Source: Pseudomonadota bacterium
GTDB taxonomy: Bacteria > Pseudomonadota > Gammaproteobacteria > Steroidobacterales > Steroidobacteraceae
Assembly (NCBI GenBank): GCA_023417315.1
Contig: JAEZFW010000015.1
Span: forward strand, 1 to 30,617
Reading direction: 5' to 3'
Length of the DNA: 30,617 nt
Shown: piece after piece, positions 23,339 through 30,581 of the stretch
How positions within the stretch are numbered: position 1 is the stretch's first letter
Layout: the number at the start of each line of letters is the position of its first letter
The notes under the pieces: model-generated
Database searches by the model: none
Seen by the model: the letters and a program-made list of their open reading frames with translations, nothing else
Told to the model about the DNA's origin: nothing
Translations under genes and position numbers: made by a program

Positions 23339-23367
23339 TTGAATTCCCCTTTCTGCGGTCCTATTAG
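23339..23367 (+). promoter_or_regulatory. Candidate promoter of the thioredoxin-msrB operon
   Basis: TTGAAT (23339-23344), 17-nt spacer, TATTAG (23362-23367); each matches 4 of 6 consensus bases. It lies about 70 nt before the GTG start at 23440. Confidence 0.45.
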
Positions 23368-23439
23368 GGCACGAGCGACGCGAATGGTTCGCGCGCGATA
23401 GCACTACCAGACTGCCGCAAGTGCGGCAAAGGGGTACTC

Positions 23440-23808
23440 GTGATTACTGAGCTCGACGTCCGCAGTTTCGATGCTGCACTGAAGGAGGCCGAAGGGCCCG
23501 TGCTCGTGGATTTCTGGGCGCCATGGTGCGGTCCGTGCCGAGTTCAACTGCCGATTCTGGAACGGGTCGCATCGAACGCTGCGGGCGCGTATCGTGTGTT
23601 CAAGGTGAACGTCGATGACAACGACCAGCTCGCGGTTCGTTATGGCATCACGTCGATTCCAACGTTGCTGCTGTTCCGCAAGGGCGAGCTCGTGCGTCGT
23701 CTGACCGGGTTGCAGCAAGAAGGTTTGTTGCGACAAGCGTTGCAAGCCGCCGCAGATACGGGAGCTCCAGATGCGTCCAACCATATCGTCTCGAAAGTCA
23801 GTGCCTGA
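23440..23808 (+). CDS. Thioredoxin
   Basis: 122 aa with a GTG start preceded by AAGGGG. The thioredoxin fold shows VDFWAPWCGPCR (active cysteines C30, C33) and the cis-proline TSIPTLLLF. The domain ends near residue 105 (QEGLLRQALQ); the remaining tail extends over the start of msrB, so the last 38 nt encode two proteins. It reduces disulfides with electrons from thioredoxin reductase, and the overlap suggests it serves the methionine sulfoxide reductase encoded next. It may not be the main cellular thioredoxin. Confidence 0.94.
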   Translation: MITELDVRSFDAALKEAEGPVLVDFWAPWCGPCRVQLPILERVASNAAGAYRVFKVNVDDNDQLAVRYGITSIPTLLLFRKGELVRRLTGLQQEGLLRQALQAAADTGAPDASNHIVSKVSA

Positions 23809-24235
23809 GCGTTCTGCCAGCGGACATGATCTACGTCCGCTCGGCGAAGCCGAGCGAGCGAAGCTCGCAGCTGACTTGAGCCCCGAGGAACGGCGCGTCC
23901 TCCTGCATCAGGGCACCGAACCGCCGTTCTGCGGAACGCTGCTGAACAATAAAGCGGCAGGCACGTACGTGTGCCGGCTTTGCAGCTTGCCGCTGTTCAA
24001 AGCGAATGCGAAGTTCGAATCCGGCACAGGCTGGCCGAGCTTCTACGAGCCTTTCGACCCCGACCACATCAAAGAGCTCACCGACGAAAGCCACGGCATG
24101 ATCCGCGTGGAGATCCGCTGCCAGCGCTGCGACGGGCACTTGGGGCACGTCTTCGAGGATGGCCCGCCGCCCACCCACAAGCGCTATTGCTTGAATTCGG
24201 TGTCGATGAGGTTCGACGCGGACCAGCCGCAGTGA
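23771..24235 (+). CDS. msrB: Peptide-methionine (R)-S-oxide reductase
   Basis: 154 aa. Two CxxC pairs hold structural zinc (CRLC and CQRC), with the family blocks GTGWPSF and GHLGHVF, and the catalytic cysteine in RYCLNSVSMRF. MsrB reduces methionine-R-sulfoxide in proteins using thioredoxin. The ATG at 23771 has GGAG 7 nt upstream and lies inside the thioredoxin gene (38-nt overlap, different frame). The first 35 residues vary in the family. The stop is in the following repeat array. Product is likely cytosolic, as no signal peptide is seen. Confidence 0.96.
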   Translation: MRPTISSRKSVPERSASGHDLRPLGEAERAKLAADLSPEERRVLLHQGTEPPFCGTLLNNKAAGTYVCRLCSLPLFKANAKFESGTGWPSFYEPFDPDHIKELTDESHGMIRVEIRCQRCDGHLGHVFEDGPPPTHKRYCLNSVSMRFDADQPQ

Positions 24236-24320
24236 CGGAAGTGATGGAAGTGACGAAAGTGATGAAGGAAAGAAACGCAACGGTCCTCTGACCTACGTCA
24301 CCTTCATCACTTGCATCACT
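24232..24320. repeat. Intergenic inverted array between convergent msrB and UPF0114 genes (9-nt units)
   Basis: 5' arm 24232-24270 with GTGACGGAA, GTGATGGAA and GTGACGAAA units; 3' arm 24287-24320 starting TCTGACC with TACGTCACC, TTCATCACT and TGCATCACT units. The loop is only about 16 nt. It includes the msrB stop and ends 5 nt before the opposing gene's stop. Confidence 0.85.
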
Positions 24321-24325
24321 TATCT

Positions 24326-24835
24326 TTACTCGTCCTTCTTCCGCTGCCCTGCGAACGACATTCGATCCAGCACGCCCATCATCACGGCCGAGACGACGAA
24401 CGTGAGATGGATGATGACGTACCAGAACAGGGTTTCGTTCTTGTGAGACGGAGCGTTCATGAACGCGCGCAGCAGGTGAATCGAGGAGATCGCGACGATC
24501 GAGGATGCGACTTTGAGCTTGAGCGAGTTTGCATCGAGCTTGCCGAGCCAACCGAGCTTTTCACCGGACTCCTCGACGTCGAGCCGCGAGACGAAGTTCT
24601 CGTAGCCCGAGAACATCACCATGATGATGAGGCTGCCGACGAGCACCATGTCGACCAGTGCGAGGAGCACCAGCACCAAATCAGACTCGCTGGTCTGGAA
24701 AACGTGCGTGATGAGGTGGTACAGCTCTAGAAAGAACTTGATGCCGAGCGCGACCAGCGCGATGGACATCCCTAGGTAGATGGGAGCCAGCAGCCATCGG
24801 CTTGCGAACAACAAACGTTCGATCGTCTTTTCCAT
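24326..24835 (-). CDS. UPF0114/TIGR00645 family membrane protein (YqhA-like)
   Basis: 169 aa with three or four hydrophobic segments (about 10-32, 53-75, 107-124 and 136-157) and a short lysine-rich C-terminus. The start MEKTIERLLFASRW and the DMVLVGSLIIMVMFSGYENFVSR-type middle (given here in part) are hallmarks of the UPF0114 family, whose function is unknown. The gene is single and convergent with msrB. No Shine-Dalgarno is evident; CTCCTCC runs upstream on its own strand. Confidence 0.9.
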   Translation of the reverse strand: MEKTIERLLFASRWLLAPIYLGMSIALVALGIKFFLELYHLITHVFQTSESDLVLVLLALVDMVLVGSLIIMVMFSGYENFVSRLDVEESGEKLGWLGKLDANSLKLKVASSIVAISSIHLLRAFMNAPSHKNETLFWYVIIHLTFVVSAVMMGVLDRMSFAGQRKKDE

Positions 24836-25066
24836 TGAGCAGGATCCGGAGGGAGGAGGAGTGAGAGCGCGCGTATTCTAGCGGGCCGTCGCCGCGAACG
24901 TCTGAGAACCTTGCCCCTCCCGCGCACGGCCTCCAGGATGGGGCGCAGGTTCAGGGATTTGCCTATTAGAAACTCCTACGTGGAGCGCTATGGCGGCTCT
25001 AGCACGCGAGGCGTAAAGTCGGCAGGAACGCGGATCGCTCGCGTCTATGGAAGCGTTAGAAGCTGC

Positions 25067-26353
25067 ATGGTTGCCCGAGATGTCAGCTCACTCGATGCCC
25101 GCTTAGCGGATCTAGACGCCGCGCGTCTTGAGCTCGCGCGACTACACGCCTACGACGGGCAATCGCTGCGCGATGTCTGGGTGAAGCTGGCAGAGATCGC
25201 TGCTCACGCGCTGCAAGTGGAGCGAGTCGGCTGCTGGACGCTCATCGATGACGGACGCGCCCTACGATGCCGCTATCTCCTTCAGCGCTCCGACCATCAG
25301 CTATTCCAGGGTGCCGTGCTACGCCGGCAGGATTTCCCGAGCTACTTCGATGCGATGAACGTGCGTCGTGCGATCGTGGCAGACGATGCAAAGCGCTCGA
25401 AGCTCACCGGCGAGTTGCGTGACGCGTATCTAGATCCGCTCGGCATCGTTTCGATGCTCGATGCGCCCATCTACTTCGAAGGACGCCTCGTCGGCATCGT
25501 TTGCCATGAGCACGTCGGTGAGCCTCGCGAATGGACTGAAGCGGAATGCGCCTTCGCGGGCGCGATCGCGGATAACATCGCGCGCTTGTATGGAGAGCAC
25601 GAGCACCATCACGCCGAGAACGCGCTCGCTGCGTATCAGCGCCATCTAATGGAGCTGCATCGCATGGAGGCGGTCGGACGCATGGCCGCAGGCATTGCGC
25701 ACGACTTCCGCGGAATCATCGGCGCCGCGCTCGGCTTTGCCGAGTTAATACGACGCGTGCCGGAGTTACCCGCGCAGGCGGATCAATACGCTGAACGCGT
25801 AATTGAAGCGCTCGAACGCGGACGCAAGCTCACGCAGCAGGTCATGAACTTCGGTAAGGACGATCCGGTCTCGCCCCGCGTGCTGGAGCCGGGCGCGTTG
25901 ATCACGAATCTGGCGAGAATGTTGACGGCGATGCTCGGCAAAGACATTCAGCTCGATCTTCGACTCGATCCCGCCGCGAGTCGCATCTTCATGGATCCGA
26001 CTCAGCTCGAGCGTGCGCTGCTCAACTTGGTTCTGAATGCGCGCGATGCCATGCCGAACGGAGGTCAGCTCACAATCGAGCTCGCGGATGTCCAGATGGA
26101 AGATGACGAAGGCGACCGCACGACGTTCGTGACCATGGCGGTGAAGGACACGGGCTTAGGCATGGACGCGGATACGTGCAACAAAGCGTTACAACCGTTC
26201 TTCACGACCAAAGGAGAGCACGGCACCGGCTTGGGTCTGGTCATTGTCGATCAAATCGTATCCCGCTCTGGCGGGCACGTCTCCATCCACAGCGAGCTGG
26301 GCCGCGGCACAACCGTACGCATGAACTTGCCGCGCATCGCGGGTTCGAGTTAG
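25067..26353 (+). CDS. GAF-domain sensor histidine kinase
   Basis: 428 aa from the ATG at 25067; upstream in-frame sequence looks non-coding, and the start is not fully certain. An N-terminal GAF domain (about 30-178) is followed by a dimerisation domain with the phosphoacceptor H212 in AAGIAHDFRGIIGA, then a catalytic ATPase domain: N box LNLVLNARDAMPNGG, G1 VKDTGLGMD, G2 GTGLGLVIV. No receiver domain, membrane segment or partner regulator is in the window, so it is a soluble orphan kinase. Usual members read HDFNN; here HDFRG lacks the asparagine often needed for phosphatase activity. The GAF ligand is unknown. Confidence 0.92.
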   Translation: MVARDVSSLDARLADLDAARLELARLHAYDGQSLRDVWVKLAEIAAHALQVERVGCWTLIDDGRALRCRYLLQRSDHQLFQGAVLRRQDFPSYFDAMNVRRAIVADDAKRSKLTGELRDAYLDPLGIVSMLDAPIYFEGRLVGIVCHEHVGEPREWTEAECAFAGAIADNIARLYGEHEHHHAENALAAYQRHLMELHRMEAVGRMAAGIAHDFRGIIGAALGFAELIRRVPELPAQADQYAERVIEALERGRKLTQQVMNFGKDDPVSPRVLEPGALITNLARMLTAMLGKDIQLDLRLDPAASRIFMDPTQLERALLNLVLNARDAMPNGGQLTIELADVQMEDDEGDRTTFVTMAVKDTGLGMDADTCNKALQPFFTTKGEHGTGLGLVIVDQIVSRSGGHVSIHSELGRGTTVRMNLPRIAGSS

Positions 26354-26583
26354 TCGCTCCAACGACACCAACAGCGTCGCCCTCTCGCCGGCGCGTCGCC
26401 ACTCAGAAGAGAATGGTCGCGGATCTTGATGTCCGCAAGCGTACGACCGTTGCTAACCCGAGCGCGACTCAATCAAGCGACGGCCTACGTCGGGATAGCT
26501 CCCACTCCGGACAGCAGCGCGCCTGCGGCGAGGACGACAAAGGCATTGCAGCCTCGACTGGAACTGCGTGCGAGTTCTTTGTC

Positions 26584-27426
26584 TTAGCCTCCGATTGCCG
26601 GATCATCCTCCGCCACGGCGTAATCCGGATACGCTTCGCGGAAGGCTTTCCACTCTCGATTCGCCTCTTCGGTCTTACCCGCTTGACGCAGCTCGCGAAT
26701 CGCACGCAGCCATTGTTGCGGATCGCGCGGCACACTGGCCTTCTTCGCTTCGCCCATGAATGCAGCGTCGCCGACAGCTTGCGACTGCTCTGATCTGCTT
26801 GCCTGTGCAGGTGACGCGGGCGCAGGCTGAGGCGCTGCACTACGCATCCGTAGTTGCCGCTCATCTTCCGTCCGCTCCTGAGCGATAGCCATCTCTTGCT
26901 CGCGTGCCTCTGTCGCTGCAGGGGCCGCTGCGCGGCCAGACACAGGCGCGGCCGCTTGCGCTCGCCGCTCAGCCCTCTCGCGTATGACGCTCGATTCGAT
27001 GTCGTGTCGTGCCGCCGCCTCCTCTCGTTCGTCGATATCGGACGATGCGGCACCTACAGGCGCAGCAACATCGGTGCCCGTGGCGGACTCCGCCTGCAGA
27101 TCGACGGGTGCACGCGCCGGTTCAGCTTGTGTGGTTACCGGATAGGTCGGCGCTCGCGTCAGAGCCTGCTCATGCTGCCCACTCTCGAGCACGATCGAAA
27201 CGGCCAACACCGTCGAGGCCGCGAGTGCCACAGGCACGCTCCAACGCCGCCAGCGCCGGTGCTTTGCCACGCCCTCTGCACGCACGGCCTCTTCAGCGCG
27301 GCCCAAGATCGCACGATCGAGCTCGGACGGCACTTCATCCGCATCGAGCGCCTGATAATGTTGCGACACAGGCGAGCCTCGCTTCAGGTATTCCTCGAAC
27401 GCTTTGTCGTCGAGCGGACCGTTCAC
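26584..27426 (-). CDS. Anti-sigma-factor-like single-pass membrane protein
   Basis: 280 aa, starting with GTG in a GTGA overlap with the sigma factor stop. A cytoplasmic part (1-60) is followed by a membrane segment (about 63-80, WSVPVALAASTVLAVSIVL) and a long Ala/Glu/Arg-rich periplasmic linker. The C-terminal segment WLRAIRELRQAGKTEEANREW resembles a TPR-like helix pair common in proteins beside ECF sigma factors. The layout fits an anti-sigma factor that holds the sigma at the membrane, but no ZAS zinc motif is present, so this is inference from context. Part of its linker resembles the VWA lipoprotein. Confidence 0.72.
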   Translation of the reverse strand: MNGPLDDKAFEEYLKRGSPVSQHYQALDADEVPSELDRAILGRAEEAVRAEGVAKHRRWRRWSVPVALAASTVLAVSIVLESGQHEQALTRAPTYPVTTQAEPARAPVDLQAESATGTDVAAPVGAASSDIDEREEAAARHDIESSVIRERAERRAQAAAPVSGRAAAPAATEAREQEMAIAQERTEDERQLRMRSAAPQPAPASPAQASRSEQSQAVGDAAFMGEAKKASVPRDPQQWLRAIRELRQAGKTEEANREWKAFREAYPDYAVAEDDPAIGG

Positions 27427-28085
27427 GTTCGTGCACCTGCGGGTTGATGATGACTCAAGGCAGCGCGCAACTTCGCGACCGCGTAGCGCAAGCGGCTCTT
27501 TGCGGTTTCCATTGCCACGCCGGTGACTTTGCCGATCTCATCGAGCGTAAGGCCGGTTTCCTCGTATAGAACGAATACATCTCGTTGCTCCGCCGGCAAG
27601 GCATCCAGCGCACGCCTGAAATCCGCGCGCACTTCATGCTCCGAGAGCGCGGCGTCGGGACGCGTCTGCTCGCCCGCAGGCAGTTCCTCCGCGATAACAT
27701 CGACATCCTGAGCCGTGCTCTCGTGCACGCGCGCAGCACGCCGGAAATAGTCGATCGCACAGTTGTGTGCGATCCGATACAGAAACGTGGTGAACTGCGC
27801 GCGCACTTCATATCGCTCTCGACTCCCGATGATCTTGCCCCACACCTCCTGGAAGAGGTCGTTCGCCACCTCCTTGCTGCGACAGGTACGCTGCAGATAG
27901 CGATACAAAGGCGCCTTGTGACGTGCATACAGGATCTCGAACGCGCGCACATCGCCACCCCGATACCGCAGCATCAATGCGGAGTCGTCCTCGATGCTCC
28001 GGACGGTGGCTCCGTCGCGAGAGGCCCCCGCAAGCGAGACCTCCGCGACGGTCGTGGTTGGAGTTGAGCTTGGCACCAGATCCAT
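27423..28085 (-). CDS. ECF-type RNA polymerase sigma factor
   Basis: 220 aa. Region 2 (about 48-117) contains FEILYARHKAPLYRYL, DLFQEVW and FTTFLYRIAHNCAIDYFRR. Region 4 (about 157-208) contains LPAEQRDVFVLYEETGLTL and the helix-turn-helix EIGKVTGVAMETAKSRLRYA. It lacks regions 1 and 3, as ECF factors do. It lies 32 nt after the VWA lipoprotein gene and overlaps the anti-sigma-like gene, forming a three-gene unit. Its N-terminal 35 residues are variable. Targets are unknown; autoregulation upstream of the VWA gene is plausible. Confidence 0.94.
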   Translation of the reverse strand: MDLVPSSTPTTTVAEVSLAGASRDGATVRSIEDDSALMLRYRGGDVRAFEILYARHKAPLYRYLQRTCRSKEVANDLFQEVWGKIIGSRERYEVRAQFTTFLYRIAHNCAIDYFRRAARVHESTAQDVDVIAEELPAGEQTRPDAALSEHEVRADFRRALDALPAEQRDVFVLYEETGLTLDEIGKVTGVAMETAKSRLRYAVAKLRAALSHHQPAGART

Positions 28086-28117
28086 GCGGCTATTCTAAAC
28101 TGGGACAACCTACGCGC

Positions 28118-29842
28118 TTAGCGCCCTGCTTGGCTGACTTGTTGGCTACCCTGACCCGCGAGCGACTGCGCGAGCTTCACGAGCGAGACAAACTCGCGAC
28201 GATATCCGTCCTTATCGCGAGCGAGGGCCGGTTGTGCGAGCGCCTCCACATCGGCATAGCCGAAGTCTCCGAGGTATTTACCGCCGCGCAACAGCTGGCC
28301 GAAAGCTGCGACGCTCGTCGCGAAGCGAAAGTCGACGGACGTGTCCTCGATCTTCGCAAGGGCGGTCTTCTGAATCGGATACTCGAGCAGCTTGCTGGTG
28401 TCGGAGTCAGGAAGCTTGTAGCGCAACCGGATATTCGCAAGCTCCGCGAGCCTGGAAGTCTCAGCCGTGGGGCGCGAGCCATAACGAAGCGGATCGACTC
28501 TGCCCTTCGCTCCCACTGGCACGACTTCGTACAACGCAGTGACACGATGGCCTGCGCCGATCTCGCCTGCATCGACCTTGTCGTTGTTGAAGTCCTCCCG
28601 CGCCAACATCCGGTTCTCGTATCCGATCAACCTGTATTCCACCACCTGCGACGGATTGAATTCCACTTGGATCTTGACGTCCTTCGCAATGGTCATCAGC
28701 GTCGAGGTCAATTCGGACACGAGCACTTTGCGCGCTTCCGACAGCGTGTCGATGTACGAGTAATTGCCATTGCCCGCGTCGGCTAAGCGTTCCAACAGAT
28801 GATCGTTGTAGTTGCCCGTCCCGAATCCGAGCGTCGTAAGTGCGGTGCCGGACGCGCGCTCTCGTTCCGCGATGTCCAGGAGCGCCTCGAAGTTGACGAC
28901 ACCCACGTTGAAATCGCCATCCGTCGCGAGCACAACTCGATTGATGCCGCCCTCAATGTGAGCCTCGCGCGCGAGCTCGTAGGCTTGTTCGATTCCCGCT
29001 GCCCCGTTCGTCGAGCCACCCGCTTCCAGGCGCTCGATGGCGGCCAGGATCTTGCGCTGTTCATTTCCCGCAGTGGGCTCGAGCACGACACCTGAGGAGC
29101 CTGCGTAGACGACGAGCGAGACGCGATCCTTCGCTGTGAGCTGATGAGTCAGGAGACGAAACGCGTTCTTCAGGAGCGGCAGCTTGTCTGGCGATTGCAT
29201 CGAGCCCGACACGTCGATCAAGAACACGAGATTCGCGGCAGGCCGTTGCTCTGCAGGCACTTCATAGCCTTTGATGCCAATGCGCAGCAAGAGCGCCTCG
29301 CTATTCCAGGGCGCGGTAGCAAGATCGGTCGTCACACTGAAAGGAGTGTCGCGCGTGGTTGGCGCTGTGTAGTCATAGTCGAAATAGTTCACCAACTCCT
29401 CCACTCGCACTGCATCCTGGGGCGGGAGCTGTCCACCGTTGAGATAGCGGCGTACGTTCGCATACGCGCCCGTATCGACGTCGATCGAGAATGTGGAAAC
29501 GGGGTGTTCCGCTGCCAGCTTCACTGGATTGTCATTCAGGTGCTCATAGCGTTCGGTGTTCGCCAACGGCGGTAATGGCGGCGGGCAACACGTTTCCATG
29601 GTCGGCGCTGGGGCGACCGCAAACCTCTGCCCTGCCACCTTCGCCTCCGCCTCGGTACGCTGCACGGTCGCTGCGCTCGAAGCATCCTGCACGACATGGT
29701 CCTGGCGAGTGCGCGCATCGCGCTGCTCCCGGGCCATCTCATCCGATGCGGCACCGACCGACTGCTGAGTCTCCCGAGGCGCGGCACACGCCGCCAGCAC
29801 CGCGGCCATCACGAGCACTGAGCTATGAGACATATTCTTCAT
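28118..29842 (-). CDS. VWA-domain lipoprotein (YfbK-like)
   Basis: 574 aa from the ATG at 29842, chosen because GGGAG lies 9 nt before it; an ATG 9 nt further upstream touches that Shine-Dalgarno. Lipoprotein signal with lipidated Cys19 (VMAAVLAAC). After a charged linker (25-80) comes a vWA N-terminal region (HLNDNPVKLAAEHPVSTFS), then a VWA domain with the metal site LVFLIDVSGSM (Asp210), and a C-terminal region of the DUF3520 kind (YRLIGYENRML). VWA domains bind proteins through the MIDAS metal. It is the first gene of an operon with an ECF sigma factor and an anti-sigma-like protein, suggesting an envelope-stress or secretion role. Function not established. Confidence 0.92.
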   Translation of the reverse strand: MKNMSHSSVLVMAAVLAACAAPRETQQSVGAASDEMAREQRDARTRQDHVVQDASSAATVQRTEAEAKVAGQRFAVAPAPTMETCCPPPLPPLANTERYEHLNDNPVKLAAEHPVSTFSIDVDTGAYANVRRYLNGGQLPPQDAVRVEELVNYFDYDYTAPTTRDTPFSVTTDLATAPWNSEALLLRIGIKGYEVPAEQRPAANLVFLIDVSGSMQSPDKLPLLKNAFRLLTHQLTAKDRVSLVVYAGSSGVVLEPTAGNEQRKILAAIERLEAGGSTNGAAGIEQAYELAREAHIEGGINRVVLATDGDFNVGVVNFEALLDIAERERASGTALTTLGFGTGNYNDHLLERLADAGNGNYSYIDTLSEARKVLVSELTSTLMTIAKDVKIQVEFNPSQVVEYRLIGYENRMLAREDFNNDKVDAGEIGAGHRVTALYEVVPVGAKGRVDPLRYGSRPTAETSRLAELANIRLRYKLPDSDTSKLLEYPIQKTALAKIEDTSVDFRFATSVAAFGQLLRGGKYLGDFGYADVEALAQPALARDKDGYRREFVSLVKLAQSLAGQGSQQVSQAGR

Positions 29843-29929
29843 TGGATTCATCTCCCGACTCGCGCAATGGGCGCGCTTGAGGAGATAAACGGCGAACGGA
29901 TGGCGATCGGGTTAATAAACCGAGAAGGC

Positions 29930-30114
29930 CTGCCGTTGTCGCCGGGGAGGCCTAGGGGCGAGGAGGCCGCTTCGCAGCGAGAGCGTGACGGCGAGCCAGA
30001 GTAGGAGAACCACAGAGTGCATCCATACTCAATCGCGCGTAATTGATGTTCAACTTGCGTTCTGGCCCACCGATAGATCTCCTCGCTGTGAGGCCTCCCC
30101 GGCGACAACGGCAG
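29930..30114. repeat. 185-nt element bounded by a perfect 24-bp inverted repeat
   Basis: Positions 29930-29953 and 30091-30114 are perfect reverse complements (core GCCGTTGTCGCCGGGGAGG). Inside, after 4 unmatched bases, GCGAGGAG (29958-29965) pairs with CTCCTCGC (30079-30086), giving 32 of 36 matched bases. No transposase is encoded. It lies 8 nt beyond the stop codon of the ATL gene and about 88 nt upstream of the VWA gene. A MITE-like element or a structured RNA are both possible. Confidence 0.7.
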
Positions 30115-30122
30115 CCCTGCGC

Positions 30123-30575
30123 CTACCTGGGCGCCCATAGATACTCATCAAGGGACTCCGCCGATTCGGGCCAACCGTACTTGCGCAGATCGACGCATCC
30201 GCCGGCGAAAACGATCCCTTCCGCTTCGAGCTTGCTTCGCTGGCACTGATACGCGTCGCTCCCCCGCGGGAACGAGATTCGGCCGCTCGCGTTGATTACA
30301 CGAAACCAGGGGATGTTCTTCAGGCTGGTCGTACGCAGCACGGTACCGACGAGTCTCGCGCGACGGGGCAATTCCGCGAGGTGCGCGACGCCTCCGTACG
30401 TACACACCCGACCGCGTGGAATGCGCATCACGGCCTTGAGAATGCGCTCATGGTGTTCGAGCGCGTCTTCGTTCTTATTGGCGCGCTGCTCTTTCCCACG
30501 GCCGCGAGGCGCCCCCTCCCTAACCCTCCCCCGCTTCGCGGAGGAGGGGATTGTCTGTGCCCGTTTGGTCGCCAA
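30123..30575 (-). CDS. Alkyltransferase-like (ATL) MGMT-family DNA repair protein
   Basis: 150 aa with a TTG start after AGGAAG. The MGMT DNA-binding domain (about 40-140) contains RGRVCTYGGVA (55-63) and the arginine-finger segment LVGTVLRTT, but the alkyl-accepting PCHRV motif reads PWFRV (Trp90). ATL proteins with Trp here cannot transfer the alkyl group; they bind O6-alkylguanine and route it to nucleotide excision repair. The usual ATL form is PWHRV, so F for H is a further change. The basic N-terminal 40 residues are not part of the domain and partly encode a GC-rich palindrome. No neighbouring partner gene. Confidence 0.9.
   Translation of the reverse strand: MATKRAQTIPSSAKRGRVREGAPRGRGKEQRANKNEDALEHHERILKAVMRIPRGRVCTYGGVAHLAELPRRARLVGTVLRTTSLKNIPWFRVINASGRISFPRGSDAYQCQRSKLEAEGIVFAGGCVDLRKYGWPESAESLDEYLWAPR
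30524..30548. repeat. GC-rich REP-like palindrome inside the ATL N-terminus
   Basis: CCCTCCCCCGC and GCGGAGGAGGG flank TTC, an imperfect hairpin of a kind scattered between genes in many proteobacteria. Here it is read in frame as part of the basic N-terminal extension of the ATL protein. Confidence 0.6.
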
Positions 30576-30581
30576 CGTCGC

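Noticed and set aside
24841..24881. Micro-ORF after a strong GGAGG-like run on the plus strand
   Set aside because: It would encode only six codons (GTG start at 24861) and has no supporting context.
29848..30138. 96-codon minus-strand open frame through the 24-bp inverted-repeat element
   Set aside because: It reads through the inverted repeats and overlaps the ATL gene end; similar-looking peptides can arise from repeat DNA, and no domain is visible.
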